A stretch of DNA of 64,000 nt from positions 124,001 through 188,000 of the forward strand of contig OX336341.1 of the NCBI GenBank assembly GCA_946902875.1, given 5' to 3'. The notes beneath the pieces are model-generated. The model worked only from the letters and a program-made list of their open reading frames with translations, did no database searches and was not told where the DNA came from. Each line of letters begins with the position of its first letter. The stretch's first letter is position 1. Shown one piece after another: positions 62,403-64,000 of the stretch. The translations under genes and the position numbers were made by a program. The stretch comes from Nematopogon swammerdamellus. Taxonomy: Eukaryota > Arthropoda > Insecta > Lepidoptera > Adelidae.

Positions 62403-64000
62403 GTAAATGAAATTTAGAAGTGTCATGTAACTGAGGGATGAAAAAACATTTTCAATGCGCATGAGCGTGTGGGGTATCAGTATGAATGGAGTATCATTGG
62501 ATAGATCTTTAAAAACTATAAAGAAGAATTTTGGTGAGATATGCGCTTCTAAAGTCGTAATAAGTGTGTTTTTCACTGTGTTGCTGTCACGTTGCACTGA
62601 TACGTTTTTTTTTACAAAATGTCTCCCTTGCTGGAAAGTGGGTGAAAAATTTATGTTATTTCTTGTGGCTTGTTCGTGTTTTGGTTTTTGGTGCTTACAC
62701 GTAATTTATTATTAACTTTGTATTTTAAACATGCACGTTCTTCCCTACTACTCCACGTGCTACGATCCTGGCACATATCTACCGCCTCTTGAACTCTCAC
62801 AATGTTCATTGTTCTTCATACATGCTCATCGGTCACGGGTACTACGCACTTGACGCTTTTTGATCACATGCTCGATCTGCATAATTATATCTATGTATGG
62901 AGATAAGTAATTATTACTTAAATAACACAAATAATTTGTGGCGAATGTATTAAAATAGTGATCCGGGAAGCCTCATTGTTCAGCTCTAGCGCAGTGCACG
63001 CTTGACGTATTGTCATTGGTCCCTGCTGCTGATTCACCGTCTGCACAAGTTCACTGCGGTCATTGTCTCGCCGCGAAAAATCGAAGCTTCCTCCTCATAT
63101 TCATTAAAACTTGGAATAATTTGAATGAATTAAGATCGAGTATTGTGCCGCGCCGCCGAGGGCTCGGAAGTAAGGTGACACCATACCCCAGCCAGCACCG
63201 AACACGTTAAAACCGTGTTTATGTACAAATTAGAACAGGAACACGTGTTGCCGCCTTATGTTTCACCTCCAGGAGTAACCTTGTCTCAATTAGTTTAGTG
63301 GCTTCACACATGTGTTCCAGTAGGCATACTAGATCGAAAAGCTCGATAAACAACTATATAGATAGAGAGATGATAGATAGATAAATAATATGTCATTTGG
63401 TTGAACCCGCTTATATTTTCATTTCGAAGTTATAGTTATGTTGGTTCTCCATTGGTTACTCAGTATTGTTAAACAAGTTTCTCTCCTACAAGGAATATTA
63501 ATAACGAAACGAGGAAATGACGACATTTGCAGCTCCTTATTGTTGTTGTAAGGTGTGAGGTCTCGAGTCTCGAGCTGTTGGCATGCAATAAGTCAATTAG
63601 ATCGGCATTACGTATTCCTGTGGACACGGATGAAAGAGGCTCAGAAGTGAGCGCAAGTCCGTCGCAGTAGTGGCACGCAGTAGTGGTGAATACTGATGGC
63701 AGGGATCGGCGCGCGGCGGCGTGCACAAATCTCGCACATATTGGCAGCCTTTTAGAAGGTGGCGATACTTTTATGTCGGTATTATTCTCTTTTGCCGTGC
63801 AGAGGTAGAACTGACTGCAACTAGCAAACAGTCGTGCTAGGGTATGGAAGTGGCCCTGTTGTGATGAACTCTGCTCGCGGCGGGGCGGCGGCGGTGGGGC
63901 GGAGGCGGGGCGGGGCGGCCGGCACTGCTCGTGGCGTCTCAATTGTTTTTACAACTTTTGTCGTTACGCGCTATTCTTTTCTATTCTTTTTGGATCTATT
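62403..64000. other. Non-coding right end of the window
   Basis: AT-rich to about 63000, mixed afterwards, with a GC-rich patch at about 63870-63925. A 157-codon minus-strand frame (63469-63942) begins in the GC-rich patch and has no family features or splice support. Nothing else is recognised. Confidence 0.5.

Noticed and set aside
63469..63942. 157-codon minus-strand frame at the right edge
   Set aside because: It starts in a GC-rich patch with a Pro/Arg run and then runs through ordinary sequence without domain features; chance is likely.
1..64000. A new multigene defence or biosynthetic system
   Set aside because: All long, motif-bearing frames are LINE reverse transcriptases or transposon pieces. 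No cluster of unknown host genes is present.

Overview
This window is eukaryotic nuclear DNA, almost certainly from a lepidopteran (moth or butterfly). The evidence is its repeat content: CR1-, Jockey- and Daphne/L2-like LINEs, LINE fragments with a restriction-like endonuclease tail, tRNA-derived SINEs, a 'GGGTTCCGTA' interspersed element, an 'AACCCCCGACG' repeat, a piggyBac-like element with TTAA ends, and Helitron-like elements ending in a GC hairpin plus CTAG. There is no operon structure or prokaryotic gene. No complete host gene is visible. The non-repeat part looks like large introns and intergenic DNA with CpG-rich islands, plus two host coding exons that I can support at moderate confidence.

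Layout. 0-3 kb: a 7-bp satellite, then a minus-strand first coding exon of a secreted protein (186-447) with a GTGAGT donor. 3-10 kb: a hAT-type MITE with target-site duplication, two decayed minus-strand CR1-like copies, a GGGTTCCGTA element and a plus-strand Jockey-type fragment. 10-20 kb: a perfect hairpin, a frameshifted minus-strand LINE (about 11.6-14.3 kb), a SINE-like element with 13-bp duplications, and an 82-bp minisatellite interrupted by a LINE 3' end. 20-30 kb: CpG-rich blocks, a small MITE, about 1 kb of TTAGG-containing 9-bp satellite, a Jockey-type fragment, and a Helitron-like element made of about 14 68-bp repeats that is itself split by a SINE-like insertion. 30-40 kb: an internally deleted piggyBac-like element carrying a strong nested hairpin, a LINE with an open 757-residue frame, and a second Helitron-like element with repeat arms in opposite orientation around a LINE fragment. 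40-50 kb: two LINEs with long open frames (43.1-45.2 kb and 46.1-48.1 kb, the latter with a poly(A) tail). 50-64 kb: a 64-bp satellite of about 33 copies (52.97-55.09 kb), two candidate TATA promoters, a MITE, a plus-strand coding exon (60744-60883) preceded by a CRE-like repeat cluster, and a 1.05-kb near-palindromic foldback element (61353-62402).

How it fits together. The window records nested transposition: MITEs within LINE tails, SINEs within satellites, LINE pieces within Helitron-like arms. The autonomous LINEs are the likely source of the retroposition machinery for the SINE-like copies. Host content is limited to the edge exon, the exon near 60.8 kb and candidate promoters at 19.04, 55.6 and 59.6 kb. 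I found no convincing new multigene system. The most distinctive signals are structural: long foldbacks, arrays in inverted orientation, a telomere-like satellite and a satellite containing an apparent micro-inversion.
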